A DNA stretch of 61,132 nt from DAOUJI01 sp034422875. Lineage in GTDB: Bacteria; Chloroflexota; Dehalococcoidia; Lucifugimonadales; JAGWBF01. The position numbers and the translations under genes were made by a program. The notes under the pieces are model-generated. The model saw only the letters and a list, made by a program, of their open reading frames with translations. It searched no databases and was not told the origin of the DNA. The DNA is taken from the NCBI GenBank assembly GCA_034422875.1, contig DAOUJI010000035.1:1-61132 (forward strand), in the 5' to 3' direction. This document shows, one piece after another, positions 50,034-58,630 of this stretch (position 1 is its first letter; each line of letters opens with the position of its first letter).

Positions 50034-50516
50034 ATGACCGCAGAGAGAGACACCCAACGAACGGCAGACAGCTTGCCGGTGATGAGCGACTTGACAGTCC
50101 GGGACCTCGAGATGCTCCCCAGGATGGACGAGCTCAGCAAGCTCACCACCATTCCTGTGGAAGGTTCCACCAACATCTACGACGAAGTCATTGCGGCGGT
50201 GGCTGGGTTTGCCGCTAAGGAAGTCGACGGAGTGGCTGACGTAGGCACCAGCTCCATAGGCCGGGTCTTGTCGGAACGGTTCTCCGGGGCCAACCGCCGG
50301 GCCAGAGGAGTCACGGTGGAGGCCGGCCAGAGGGAAGCCATTCTCGACCTCACCATAAGGGTCTACTACGGAGTCAGCATACCCCACGTGGTCACAAATC
50401 TCAGGCAGAACGTGGCCGACAGGGTATTGAAGATATGCGGCCTTATCGCCAAGGAAATCAACGTGCGGGTGGCCGCCCTGGAGTTCAGCGACTCCATGCC
50501 AAGCCGGGTCCGGTAG
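50034..50516 (+). CDS. Asp23/Gls24-family protein (1)
   Basis: 160 residues; AAGGAGG precedes the ATG. After a 40-residue polar extension comes the domain: STNIYDEVIAAVAGFAAKEVDGV, VTVEAGQREAILDLTIRVYYG and LRQNVADRVLKICGLIAKEI. Asp23/Gls24 proteins associate with membranes and respond to envelope or alkaline stress. The next gene is a paralogue 51 bases on, with the same domain and a very similar end (SDSMPSRV, against PDRMPGRV). Confidence 0.9.
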   Translation: MTAERDTQRTADSLPVMSDLTVRDLEMLPRMDELSKLTTIPVEGSTNIYDEVIAAVAGFAAKEVDGVADVGTSSIGRVLSERFSGANRRARGVTVEAGQREAILDLTIRVYYGVSIPHVVTNLRQNVADRVLKICGLIAKEINVRVAALEFSDSMPSRVR

Positions 50517-50567
50517 GCCCGGCCTCGAAAACCAACTCAACAGATTCACAAACAAGGAGCGATCATC

Positions 50568-50999
50568 ATGTTACAGAATGTCATAGACCGGGAAATGGAG
50601 ACCAAACTCGCCGAACTGGAGACAGTGTCCGAAATATCGGTCAACGGCGAGACCTCCATCGACGATGAGGTCATCGCGTCCATCGCAGGAGTCGCATGCA
50701 AGGAAGTGGACGGAATCTCCTCATTGGGAGCCGCGTCCATCCGTAGAAACGTCGGCGAACTGCTGGGCATGGCTAACCACCGGGCCAGGGGCGTGTTCGT
50801 GGAGGCGGGACGGCGGGAGGCCATACTGGACATAGAAATCCACGTCTTCTACGGCCACTCCATACCCTGGCTGGTGGCCCAGGCCAGGGAAAACGTTGCC
50901 CGCAGATTGCTGGAATTCTGCGGCCTGGTGGCCAAGGAAATCAACGTGCAGGTCGTGGGCATGGAATTCCCGGACCGCATGCCCGGCCGGGTCGAATAG
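50568..50999 (+). CDS. Asp23/Gls24-family protein (2)
   Basis: 143 residues, paralogue of the preceding gene: ETSIDDEVIASIAGVACKEVDGISS, GVFVEAGRREAILDIEIHVFYGHSIPWL and RENVARRLLEFCGLVAKEINVQVVGMEF. The N-terminal extension is shorter. Start follows AAGGAG. The pair arose by duplication and may form hetero-oligomers. Confidence 0.9.
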   Translation: MLQNVIDREMETKLAELETVSEISVNGETSIDDEVIASIAGVACKEVDGISSLGAASIRRNVGELLGMANHRARGVFVEAGRREAILDIEIHVFYGHSIPWLVAQARENVARRLLEFCGLVAKEINVQVVGMEFPDRMPGRVE

Positions 51000-51095
51000 C
51001 CCCTAAAGCTGCTCGTTCGGACCGATTGGACGGCGTCGGTGTCAGCACCGGCGCCGTTCTCTATGCCCAATTCGGCGTCTGAGCCCGAATCCACG

Positions 51096-51124
51096 TTTTC
51101 GAAGGGGCGGATTTTTGGTATACT
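51096..51124 (+). promoter_or_regulatory. Candidate extended -10 promoter of the Mo-hydroxylase operon
   Basis: TG-G-TATACT (51116-51124) is an extended -10 with 5 of 6 matches; the -35 region (TTTTCG at 51096) is poor. It would give a leader of about 150 bases before the FAD-subunit gene. Confidence 0.4.
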
Positions 51125-51280
51125 CCCTGCGGTCTCTTGCAAACCCTGGCCGCACGTCGCAAATTGACAGGTCAGGGAGGGGAATTTATCATGCAAGGGC
51201 CGCGCCGGTTCCGGGCGGCATCCCTTCATAGGCTGTCCCTGCCGGACAATGCCCACGCCCGCTAAAGAGGAGGTGAACCC

Positions 51281-52156
51281 TTGCGAGACTTCGAGTTCAA
51301 ATCCGCAAGAACTGTGGACGAAGCTGTTTCCTTGATGGCAGAGAAGGGCGGCCAAGCCCGCGCTCTGGCCGGAGGGACCGACCTGCTGGTCCAACTGCGA
51401 GTAGGACGCAGAAGCGCCGAGCGCGTAGTGGACGTCAAAGACATACCCGAAACCAACGCCCTGGACTACAACCCGGAGAGCGGCCTCAATCTGGGCGCCG
51501 CCACTCCCTGCTACCGCATCTACCAGGACGACACAGTGAACAAGGTGTACCCCGGCCTGATAGACGCCGCCGCCATGATCGGAGGCATCCAGATACAGGG
51601 CCGTGCCAGCATCGGCGGCAACCTGTGCAACGCTGCGCCCAGCGCCGACGGCATCCCGCCCCTCATCATGCTGGGAGCGGTGGCCGTGGTCGTCGGACCC
51701 AACGGCTCCCGAGAGATAGCGGTTGAAGACTTCTGCTCAGCGCCCGGCCAGAACGTGCTGACCGACGGCGAGATTCTGGTGTCCATCAAGATTCCGACTC
51801 CCGCGGCCAACGCCGGCGCCCACTACCTGAGGTTCATACCCCGGAACGAAATGGACATCGCCATAGCCGGAGTCGGTTCGTCCGTGGTGTTGGACTCCGA
51901 CAAGAGGACCATCGCGTCAGCCAGGGTCTCCCTGGCTTCGGTGGCGCCCACGCCTCTGTTCGTCAAAGAAGCCGGAGACGCCCTGGTGGGCAAGGAAGCC
52001 AGCGACGCCAGCTTCGAGGCCGCCGCTGAGGCTGCTATGGAAGCCGCCAAGCCCATCAACGACATGCGGGGCACTATCAAACAACGCAAGCACCTGGTGG
52101 GAGTGCTGACCCGACGCACCCTCCGGGGAGCCGTAGACCGAGCTAAGGAGGCTTAG
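51281..52156 (+). CDS. Mo-hydroxylase FAD subunit (CoxM-like)
   Basis: 291 residues, TTG start after AGAGGAGGTGA. FAD-binding motifs of the family: LAGGTDLLVQLRVG and QGRASIGGNLCNAAPSAD, with the C-terminal domain YLRFIPRNEMDIAIAGVGS and ISLAS..PTPLF type segments. It carries electrons from the Fe-S subunit to the acceptor. Gene order FAD, 2Fe-2S, Mo is the usual medium-small-large arrangement; the next gene starts one base after the stop. Confidence 0.92.
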   Translation: MRDFEFKSARTVDEAVSLMAEKGGQARALAGGTDLLVQLRVGRRSAERVVDVKDIPETNALDYNPESGLNLGAATPCYRIYQDDTVNKVYPGLIDAAAMIGGIQIQGRASIGGNLCNAAPSADGIPPLIMLGAVAVVVGPNGSREIAVEDFCSAPGQNVLTDGEILVSIKIPTPAANAGAHYLRFIPRNEMDIAIAGVGSSVVLDSDKRTIASARVSLASVAPTPLFVKEAGDALVGKEASDASFEAAAEAAMEAAKPINDMRGTIKQRKHLVGVLTRRTLRGAVDRAKEA

Positions 52157-52157
52157 G

Positions 52158-52640
52158 ATGGCCGGAAAGATACACATTCAGACCAGAATAAACGGCGAAG
52201 ACGTAGACTTTCTGTGCGAGGCCCGGCAAAGCCTCCTGGAAGTCCTCAGGGATGTTCTTGGCATGACCGGCACCAAAGAGGGCTGCAACGACGGAAACTG
52301 CGGCGCTTGCACCGTCATGTGGGACGGCCGCATCGTGACTTCCTGTCTCGTGCTGGCAGTCGAAGCCCAGGGCAAGGACATCACCACCATCGAAGGCATA
52401 GCCAGCGTGGACGGCCTGCACCCTGTGCAGACCTCCTTCCTGGAAAACGCGGCGCTCCAGTGCGGCATATGCACTCCGGGCTTCATCGTAGCCTCCAAGG
52501 CTCTCTTGGACGCCGAGCCGGACCCGGACGAGGGTCGGATACGTCACTGGCTGGCCGGAAACCTGTGCCGCTGCACGGGCTACGACAAGATTATCCGCGC
52601 GGTCATGGACGCCCGAGACAAGATCAAAGCGGGCGGCTAG
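52158..52640 (+). CDS. Mo-hydroxylase 2Fe-2S subunit (CoxS-like)
   Basis: 160 residues. Plant-type [2Fe-2S] site GTKEGCNDGNCGACTVMWDG and the helical [2Fe-2S] site CGICTPGF...LCRCTGYDKI, complete. It passes electrons between the Mo-cofactor and FAD subunits. Translation is probably coupled to the upstream gene (start one base after its stop). Confidence 0.94.
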   Translation: MAGKIHIQTRINGEDVDFLCEARQSLLEVLRDVLGMTGTKEGCNDGNCGACTVMWDGRIVTSCLVLAVEAQGKDITTIEGIASVDGLHPVQTSFLENAALQCGICTPGFIVASKALLDAEPDPDEGRIRHWLAGNLCRCTGYDKIIRAVMDARDKIKAGG

Positions 52641-52659
52641 GCCCCCTTGACCAAGACCT

Positions 52660-52678
52660 CTTCCCCCTCAGGGGGAAG
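52660..52678. repeat. Palindromic repeat, hairpin inside the Mo-hydroxylase operon
   Basis: CTTCCCCC-tca-GGGGGAAG, an 8-base-pair stem, followed by ATTGAGATGGGGG. Of the same style as the elements near 39900 and 56167. It lies in the 226-base gap between the 2Fe-2S and large-subunit genes and could attenuate or stabilise the transcript. Confidence 0.55.
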
Positions 52679-52866
52679 ATTGAGATGGGGGTGGGAACGA
52701 AGCAGTGAACGTCAAGGCTTCGTCAACGACCAGGGAACAACTTTCATCGGTGATATACGGTAGGCCATTAGGACGAGGAGGTCTGTTTTAACCGACAGGC
52801 CTCTTATGTCATATCAGGGACTTTGGACTCCAGCATGGTCGGGATAGACAGGAAAGTGAGGCGGGA

Positions 52867-55191
52867 ATGACTTCCAACATAGTACTCTCCAACACCGAAT
52901 ATCGAGTGGTGGGCACCAGGCCCATCCGACACGACGGGACAGACAAGGTGACCGGCAGGGCCCGGTATGGCGCCGACATCAGCCTGCCCGACCTGCTCCA
53001 TGCCAAGGTCCTGAGGAGCCCCCACGCTCACGCCCGCATCAAGTCCATAGACTATTCCAAGGCGCTTGCAATGCCGGGCGTACGGGCCGTCGTAACCGCA
53101 AAGGACCTTCCCCAACCCTCGGGCAAGGTCATGGACCTGGGGGAAGGCGCCATGCACAATCCCCTGTTCTTGAGCAACAACTGTCTCGCCAACGAGAAAG
53201 TGTTGTACAAGGGCCACGCCGTGGCCGCCGTGGCAGCGACCAGCGCCCATGAAGCCGAGGAAGCCTTGGCTGCCATCCAGGTGGAGTACGAGGTATTGCC
53301 GTCCGTGGTGGACGTGAAGAGCGCTATGGCTGAGGGCGCGCCCATCCTCCACGAGAAGCTGGCCAACTTGAACAACCCGGCAATGCGCATGGGCGGCTAC
53401 CGGGACGACGACGACGCCTCCGCCGCCACCAACGTGGCCAACGATTTCGAGTACGAAATCGGCGACGTTGCGCAGGGGTTCAAGGAAGCCGACCTGATAA
53501 TCGAAAGGGAGTTCGACTCCGCCTCGGTGCACCAGGGATACATCGAGCCCCAGACCACCACAGTCCACTGGGGCGCAGACGACAACCTGACTGTCTGGTG
53601 CTCGACCCAGGGTCATTTCGCAGTGCGCGAGCAGACTGCCCAGCTTCTGGCCATCCCCGTGTCCAAGGTCAAGGTCATCCCCATGGAAATCGGCGGAGGG
53701 TTCGGAGGAAAGACCCTAGTCTACCTGGAGCCCGTGGCAGCCACCCTCTCCAAGAAGACGGGCCACCCTGTCAAGATAACTATGAACCGGACCGAGGTTT
53801 TCGAGGGGACCGGCCCGACCTCCGGCGGATACATGAAAGTCAAGCTGGGGGTCACCAAAGACGGCAAAATCGTTGCCGCCGATTCCTACCTCGCCTACGA
53901 GGCGGGCGCGTTCCCTGGCTCGCCGGTGGGGATCGGCGCCATGTGCATCTACGCCATGTACGACATCCCCAACGCCCGGGTCCACGGGGCGGACGTTCTG
54001 CTGAACAAGCCCAAGACGGCCGCGTACCGCGCGCCCGGCTCTCCGGCGGCGGCCTTCGCCATGGAGTCGGTGGTCGACGAGATATGTGAGCAGCTAAACA
54101 TCGACAAGCTAGAGTTCAGGACTCTGAACGGCTCCAAGGAAGGCACCCGATGGGTCACAGGCCCCAGGTTTGGACGAATAGGATTCCTTGAGATGGTGGA
54201 AGCCGCCAAGGAGCACGACCACTACAAGACCAAGCTGGAAGGCCCCAACCGGGGCCGGGGAATAGCCACCGGGTTCTGGTTCAATGGCACAGGCCCCGCC
54301 AGCGCAACCGCCAGCGTCAACGCCGACGGCACTGTCAGCTTGGTGGAAGGGTCCCCGGACATTGGCGGCAGCCGAGCCGTAGCCGCCATGCACGTGGCCG
54401 AAGTCCTGGGAATCAGCGCCGAAGAGGTCAAGCCCCAGGTCGGAGACACCGACACTGTCGGGTTCACTTCCACCACCGGAGGCAGCGGCGTCGCCTTCAA
54501 GACCGGCTGGGCATGCTATGAGGCGGCCCTAGACGTGAAGCGCCAGATGATTGAGCGGGCCGCCAAGGTCTGGGACGTGTCCACCGACGACGTGGAGTAT
54601 TCCGATTCCGATGGGGTTATGTCCCACAAGTCGGACCCGGAACTGAAACTTACTTTTGGCCAGCTCGCTGGGCGGCTGAACGCCACAGGAGGACCCATTG
54701 TCGGGAGGGCCAACGTGTCCCCTCGTAGAGCTGGAAACGCTTTCGCGCTGCACATCGTAGACGTTGAGGTGGACCCCGACACCGGCAAGGTGGACATCCT
54801 TCGTTACACGGCCCTGCAGGATGCAGGAAAGGCCATCCACCCCTCCTACGTAGAGGGTCAGATGCAGGGAGGCGCGGTCCAGGGCATCGGCTGGGCGCTC
54901 AACGAAGAGTACTACATGAGCGACAAGGGCGAGCTGATGAACTCCAGCTTCCTGGACTACCGAATGCCCACCAGCCTGGACCTGCCCATGATTGATACGG
55001 TCATCGTGGAAGTCCCCAACGACGGCCATCCTTACGGCGTAAGGGGTGTGGGAGAGGTGCCCATAGTGCCGCCAATGGCCGCTCTGTCCAACGCCATCTA
55101 CGACGCTGTGGGAATTCGCCTGAGGTCCCTGCCCATGTCTCCCGGCAAGGTGCTGGAAGCTCTCTGGAGCGACGGCGACTCCGACGCCTAG
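52867..55191 (+). CDS. Mo-hydroxylase large subunit (xanthine dehydrogenase/aldehyde oxidase family)
   Basis: 774 residues. GTDKVTGRARYGADISLPDLL opens the a/b hammerhead; GGGFGGKT (about 278) and GVGEVPIVPP (catalytic Glu about 724) mark the molybdopterin domain. The active-site loop is KTAAYRAPGSPAAAFA, not the AYXCSFR loop of aerobic CO dehydrogenase form I, so CO is unlikely; it is nearer hydroxylases of N-heterocycles, aldehydes or acyl-CoAs. The operon ends in a terminator. Confidence 0.92.
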   Translation: MTSNIVLSNTEYRVVGTRPIRHDGTDKVTGRARYGADISLPDLLHAKVLRSPHAHARIKSIDYSKALAMPGVRAVVTAKDLPQPSGKVMDLGEGAMHNPLFLSNNCLANEKVLYKGHAVAAVAATSAHEAEEALAAIQVEYEVLPSVVDVKSAMAEGAPILHEKLANLNNPAMRMGGYRDDDDASAATNVANDFEYEIGDVAQGFKEADLIIEREFDSASVHQGYIEPQTTTVHWGADDNLTVWCSTQGHFAVREQTAQLLAIPVSKVKVIPMEIGGGFGGKTLVYLEPVAATLSKKTGHPVKITMNRTEVFEGTGPTSGGYMKVKLGVTKDGKIVAADSYLAYEAGAFPGSPVGIGAMCIYAMYDIPNARVHGADVLLNKPKTAAYRAPGSPAAAFAMESVVDEICEQLNIDKLEFRTLNGSKEGTRWVTGPRFGRIGFLEMVEAAKEHDHYKTKLEGPNRGRGIATGFWFNGTGPASATASVNADGTVSLVEGSPDIGGSRAVAAMHVAEVLGISAEEVKPQVGDTDTVGFTSTTGGSGVAFKTGWACYEAALDVKRQMIERAAKVWDVSTDDVEYSDSDGVMSHKSDPELKLTFGQLAGRLNATGGPIVGRANVSPRRAGNAFALHIVDVEVDPDTGKVDILRYTALQDAGKAIHPSYVEGQMQGGAVQGIGWALNEEYYMSDKGELMNSSFLDYRMPTSLDLPMIDTVIVEVPNDGHPYGVRGVGEVPIVPPMAALSNAIYDAVGIRLRSLPMSPGKVLEALWSDGDSDA

Positions 55192-55200
55192 TCAGTAAAC

Positions 55201-55245
55201 ACCCCTCGTCACTGCGCTACGCCTCGTGACGAGGGGTTTCTATTT
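55201..55245 (+). terminator. Rho-independent terminator of the Mo-hydroxylase operon
   Basis: A 12-base-pair perfect stem, ACCCCTCGTCAC (55201-55212) and GTGACGAGGGGT (55226-55237), followed by TTCTATTT. Confidence 0.85.
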
Positions 55246-55339
55246 CTCCGTCATTTCGGCGACGGCGATTGGAACCGTTTGTGTCAGACCTTTGTGAAGG
55301 TATCAATCAAGGAGGGACAGCTAGGCTATCGAAAAGATA

Positions 55340-55768
55340 ATGGAAACGTTCAACCGGACGTTTGCAAACTGGAGCATCCAACTCCCTGCCGATGCCATCG
55401 CCTCCCGTCAGGCGGGAAAAATCGTCCATCATGGCTGGACGATTTGGCTCTTGTTCGGCTCTGACGAAAACGGAGAGTATCTCGACTACTACTCATCCCA
55501 CCGAATGACCAACGACACACATGTACGCATACACGCCGACGGGTCAACGGAGAACCTCGAGGCGTTAAACGAATTCTATGTAGTCCCGAAGGGTGCGAGC
55601 CCAGAGGAAGCCGCGAAAGGCAAGGAGAATTTTTACACACGCAACAGGGCTGTGACCAAGATGTTGGATGAAAAAGGCTTCTCCATCAGAGGCGACGAAC
55701 ACGGCAGCGCCAGCCTGAGACGCTATTTGCTCACTACGCCCGAAGAAGAACGGAACCGTTCACGTTAG
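55340..55768 (+). CDS. Uncharacterised protein
   Basis: 142 residues. NRTFANWSIQLPADAIASRQ, GWTIWLLFGSDENGEYLDYY, RMTNDTHVRIHADGS and NRAVTKMLDEKGFSIRGD suggest a compact alpha/beta fold with a strongly aromatic middle; no signal peptide or membrane segment. No family recognised. It lies downstream of the terminator of the Mo-hydroxylase operon, with no obvious ribosome binding site, so the start is uncertain. Confidence 0.6.
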   Translation: METFNRTFANWSIQLPADAIASRQAGKIVHHGWTIWLLFGSDENGEYLDYYSSHRMTNDTHVRIHADGSTENLEALNEFYVVPKGASPEEAAKGKENFYTRNRAVTKMLDEKGFSIRGDEHGSASLRRYLLTTPEEERNRSR

Positions 55769-55793
55769 CTATGCCGCCGAGGACGCGAAAAGG

Positions 55794-56027
55794 CTAGTGA
55801 CCGCAACCGTAGGGGCTTCCGCAGCCGCCTGCTCCCATGCCCATGTCCCCCATGCCGCACGCGTCGAAGTCGCCCGGACCCGATCCTGCCACGACCGAGG
55901 CGAACAGGGAGATGGCCTTCTTGGCTGGCTGGCCGCACCGGGGACAATCAGCCCCAGCAGCGCTCATGGGCTGCAGTTTGTCGAACTTGTACTCGCACAT
56001 GGCGCATACATACTCGTAAATTGGCAT
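55794..56027 (-). CDS. FmdB-family zinc-ribbon protein
   Basis: 77 residues from the ATG at 56027, after GGGGGAAACAG; the frame is open for 43 codons more but without homology. PIYEYVCAMCEYKFDKLQP and ADCPRCGQPAKKAIS give the two CxxC knuckles of the FmdB/CxxC_CxxC_SSSS family. The tail is glycine/methionine/cysteine-rich (GMGDMGMGAGGCGSPYGCGH). Regulatory role inferred for the family, unproven. Confidence 0.85.
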   Translation of the reverse strand: MPIYEYVCAMCEYKFDKLQPMSAAGADCPRCGQPAKKAISLFASVVAGSGPGDFDACGMGDMGMGAGGCGSPYGCGH

Positions 56028-56383
56028 ATCTGTTTCCCCCAGGGTATGTCTGTTACCCAGAATGTATCCGATAACCCTCCACATCGTCAAGATTTCGGAG
56101 GGACGCCCCAGGGTCTTTCGATTGTCATCGCTTCTCCGATTCCGCTTATCCCTCACACGCCTTTCCCCCTCATCCTAGCCTTCTCCCGCCAGGGGAGAAG
56201 GGACAATGCCCCCTCGCCCTTGACGGGAGAGGGTTGGGGTGAGGGTGAATAATCGAATGACCCCGACGGCGGAGGACGGGCGGATTGTAATAAAGCCCAA
56301 TCCCAAGTAATATTCAATCGGAAAATGCGGCGCAAAACAGCGGGGATTCGCACCCAGATGATTCCTCGCCAAAGGAGGCTCCC
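56028..56383. other. Intergenic region containing a palindromic element
   Basis: About 355 bases between divergent genes. Most of 56167-56248 is a repeat element (listed separately). Between 56280 and 56370 the DNA is AT-richer and should contain the monooxygenase promoter; CAAAGGAGG at 56370 is its ribosome binding site. Confidence 0.45.
56167..56248. repeat. Palindromic intergenic repeat element
   Basis: Ends CCCTCATCCTAGCC and GGTTGGGGTGAGGG are near reverse complements (11 of 14); inside, CCTTCTCCC pairs with GGGAGAAGG (9 base pairs) and CCCTC with GAGGG. The whole can form a branched hairpin. Relatives lie near 39900-39945 and 52660. Confidence 0.65.
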
Positions 56384-57547
56384 ATGAAGGACAAGATTGA
56401 GGTCTTCTGGTTCTCAGAGCAACCCTACGGGCACGTTACCACGGAGGACCTGGAGAAATACGACTCGGGCCGCCTGGGCTTTCCCAACACCCATTTCGAC
56501 CCCCAGAAAGCCGTCGTCCTGTACAACCAATATCACGAGCAGTACGCCCACGCCGACGAGATGGGCTTTGACGGCATCATGTCCAACGAGCACCACTCCG
56601 CCTACTGGTGCATGAAGCCGTCGGTCAACCTGGACGCCGCAGTCATCACCAAGGTGACCAAGCGGGGCCGCATTGCTATCCTGGGCAACGTCATCGCCAT
56701 CAACGACCCCATCAAGATGGCGGAAGAGATAGCGATGCTGGACTGCTACTCCAACGGGCGCATTATCTCCGGGTTCGTCCGGGGAACGGCGGTGGAGAGC
56801 TTGCAGGGCGGCATCGACCCTACGGAGAACCGTGACAGGTTCGAGGAGGCTCACGACCTGATTCTCCAGTGCTGGACGCGTCCCGGCCCCTTCAGGTACG
56901 AGGGAAAATACTTCCACTACCGCACCGTCAACCCCTGGGTGCTGCCGGTGCAAAAGCCCCACCCGGAAGTCTGGTTCCCCGGCTTCTCCAGTCCAGAGAG
57001 CGTAGCGTGGGCGGCAAGCCACAAGATTCCCTACATGAACCTGGGCTCTCTGCTCCACCACACAGAGTTTCTCCGACAGGTCTACATCGACACCGCCCGC
57101 GAGGCCGGTTTCCAGGCCCAGCCGGAACACTTCGGCTACCTCCTCAAGGTGTTCGTGGCCGACACCAAGGAGAAGGCCGAGGAAGTGGGCCGTCACTTCA
57201 TGTGGACAGACGATCACCGACAGAAAGGTCCCAGGGAACACAACGACCCTCCCGGATACCAGTCGCGCCAGGCATTCAGCCTCCAGAAGACCCTCCCTGG
57301 AGCCTCTTCCTTTGGCAAGAAGATGAGCTACGAGGAGCTCCAGGAGGCGGACAACATCATCGTGGGCACGCCCGACGAGGTCATCAGAAGGCTGAGCAAC
57401 GTCATTGACAGGCTGAACCCCGGCTACCTGCACATCTACGGCAACGAGGGGGCCATGCCCCACGAGGACGTGATGCGTTCCATCGAGCTGCTGGCAGGGG
57501 AGGTCATTCCCGCCCTCCACGAAATACAGCTACAGCCTTACGACTAG
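56384..57547 (+). CDS. LLM-class flavin-dependent oxidoreductase
   Basis: 387 residues. EVFWFSEQPYGHV opening, ADEMGFDGIMSNEHHSAYWC, DPIKMAEEIAMLDCYSNGRI, SGFVRGTAVESLQGGI and HPEVWFPGFSSPESVAWAAS are typical of the long LLM subfamily that includes RutA-like and nitrilotriacetate-type monooxygenases. Cofactor FMN or F420. It is followed 43 bases on by a cysteine hydrolase, in the same order as rutA-rutB. Confidence 0.88.
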   Translation: MKDKIEVFWFSEQPYGHVTTEDLEKYDSGRLGFPNTHFDPQKAVVLYNQYHEQYAHADEMGFDGIMSNEHHSAYWCMKPSVNLDAAVITKVTKRGRIAILGNVIAINDPIKMAEEIAMLDCYSNGRIISGFVRGTAVESLQGGIDPTENRDRFEEAHDLILQCWTRPGPFRYEGKYFHYRTVNPWVLPVQKPHPEVWFPGFSSPESVAWAASHKIPYMNLGSLLHHTEFLRQVYIDTAREAGFQAQPEHFGYLLKVFVADTKEKAEEVGRHFMWTDDHRQKGPREHNDPPGYQSRQAFSLQKTLPGASSFGKKMSYEELQEADNIIVGTPDEVIRRLSNVIDRLNPGYLHIYGNEGAMPHEDVMRSIELLAGEVIPALHEIQLQPYD

Positions 57548-57590
57548 ACCCGGTCAAGCCCGCCCGACACAACAGACCGTGGAGTGAGAT

Positions 57591-58115
57591 ATGACGCAAC
57601 AAGCAGTTTTGGACAAGAGCAAGGCGGCGGTCCTGATAATGGACTTCCAGGACCGCATCGTGAACAACGTGGCAACGGACCCGGACGGTGTGGTCCGGCA
57701 GGCGGCCATGACCCTGGACGGCGCCCGCCAGGCCGGAATCCCGGTTATCTACGTAGTACACAGGGGAGGGGACTTCCGGGCCGACTCCACCGACCTGGGA
57801 ATTCACGCAGGGGTGACTCCGAAAGAGGGAGAGACCATTGTCACCAAGACCCGTACCAGCCCCTTTTCAACGACCGGGCTGGATGTCCAGCTGAGGGAGA
57901 TGGGCAAGGACACCCTGGTGATAATGGGAGTGGCCACCAGCGGCTGCGTGCTGTCCACCGTGCGGTGGGCTGCCGACATCAACTACAAGCTGGTTGTGGT
58001 TTCCGACGCCTGCTCGGACAGAGACCCGGAGGTCCACCGGGTGCTGACTGAGAAGGTCTACCCGCGCCAAGCCACGGTGTTGACCACGGACGAGTTCCTC
58101 CAAGCCGTCGCCTAG
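57591..58115 (+). CDS. Isochorismatase-like cysteine hydrolase
   Basis: 174 residues. Catalytic triad of the family: Asp18 (VLIMDFQDRIV), Lys86 (TIVTKTRTSPFSTTGLD) and Cys119 (MGVATSGCVLSTVRWA). Such enzymes are amidohydrolases (nicotinamidase, RutB ureidoacrylate hydrolase) or isochorismatases; the triad with Cys argues for amide or ester hydrolysis. It may act on the product of the monooxygenase encoded just upstream. Confidence 0.88.
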   Translation: MTQQAVLDKSKAAVLIMDFQDRIVNNVATDPDGVVRQAAMTLDGARQAGIPVIYVVHRGGDFRADSTDLGIHAGVTPKEGETIVTKTRTSPFSTTGLDVQLREMGKDTLVIMGVATSGCVLSTVRWAADINYKLVVVSDACSDRDPEVHRVLTEKVYPRQATVLTTDEFLQAVA

Positions 58116-58133
58116 CCCCTTAGATGGGGACGT

Positions 58134-58367
58134 TCACTCACCAGGTTCGTAGGGGGTGGTGGGAAGTGGCAGGCTGGCCACCTCCCGTTCGATGGACTCG
58201 ATGCGGCCTGCGACGTCCCGCTTCTCAGGCCGGTTGGCGTTGCAACTGGGGCACCATACCTCGTTCTTCGACGAGAGCATCATGTTCTCCCACTTGACCT
58301 CAAACCTGCCTGCCTCGGCTCCGCAGTGGCCGCAGAGCTGCAATACCGTAATCATGTCTCCGGGCAT
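58134..58367 (-). CDS. Small zinc-ribbon protein
   Basis: About 77 residues. LQLCGHCGAEAGRF and VWCPSCNANRPEK are two CxxC knuckles separated by about 25 residues; a helix follows (GRIESIEREVASLPLP). The start is uncertain: GTG 58382, ATG 58367 or ATG 58355 are all possible. No family recognised; it converges with the cysteine hydrolase gene. Confidence 0.55.
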   Translation of the reverse strand: MPGDMITVLQLCGHCGAEAGRFEVKWENMMLSSKNEVWCPSCNANRPEKRDVAGRIESIEREVASLPLPTTPYEPGE

Positions 58368-58499
58368 GTCTGTGACCCCCACGTTTTAAGGCCATTCTAC
58401 TACGGCTACACCCGCCCCGCCACAAGACCCACCATTCGTCAGAGTCGTTCCATTTCCCATTTGCGCCAATTCCCTCCGGACGGGCGAGGGGATCCTTTC

Positions 58500-58593
58500 C
58501 GTTCACCCTGAGCGAAACGAAGTGGAGTCGAAGGGCCTCACCTCAATAGAGTAGGTGTCCTTCGCCTGCGCTCCGCTCTGCTCAGGACGAACG
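58500..58593. repeat. MITE-like inverted repeat
   Basis: Ends CGTTCACCCTGAGC and GCTCAGGACGAACG match as reverse complements at 12 of 14. Internal sequence GAGCGAAACGAAGTGGAGTC and CTCCGCTCTGCTC is the widespread CTGAGCGAAGCGAAG type of dispersed repeat. No coding capacity. Confidence 0.6.
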
Positions 58594-58630
58594 GTAGGAG
58601 CCGGGTACGTGGGAATCGAACGAAACCAGC

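Noticed and set aside
51281..55191. Aerobic CO dehydrogenase (coxMSL)
   Set aside because: The active-site loop AYRAPGSP lacks the Cys of AYXCSFR.
56414..57520. 368-codon open frame on the minus strand
   Set aside because: Antisense shadow of the luciferase-like monooxygenase.
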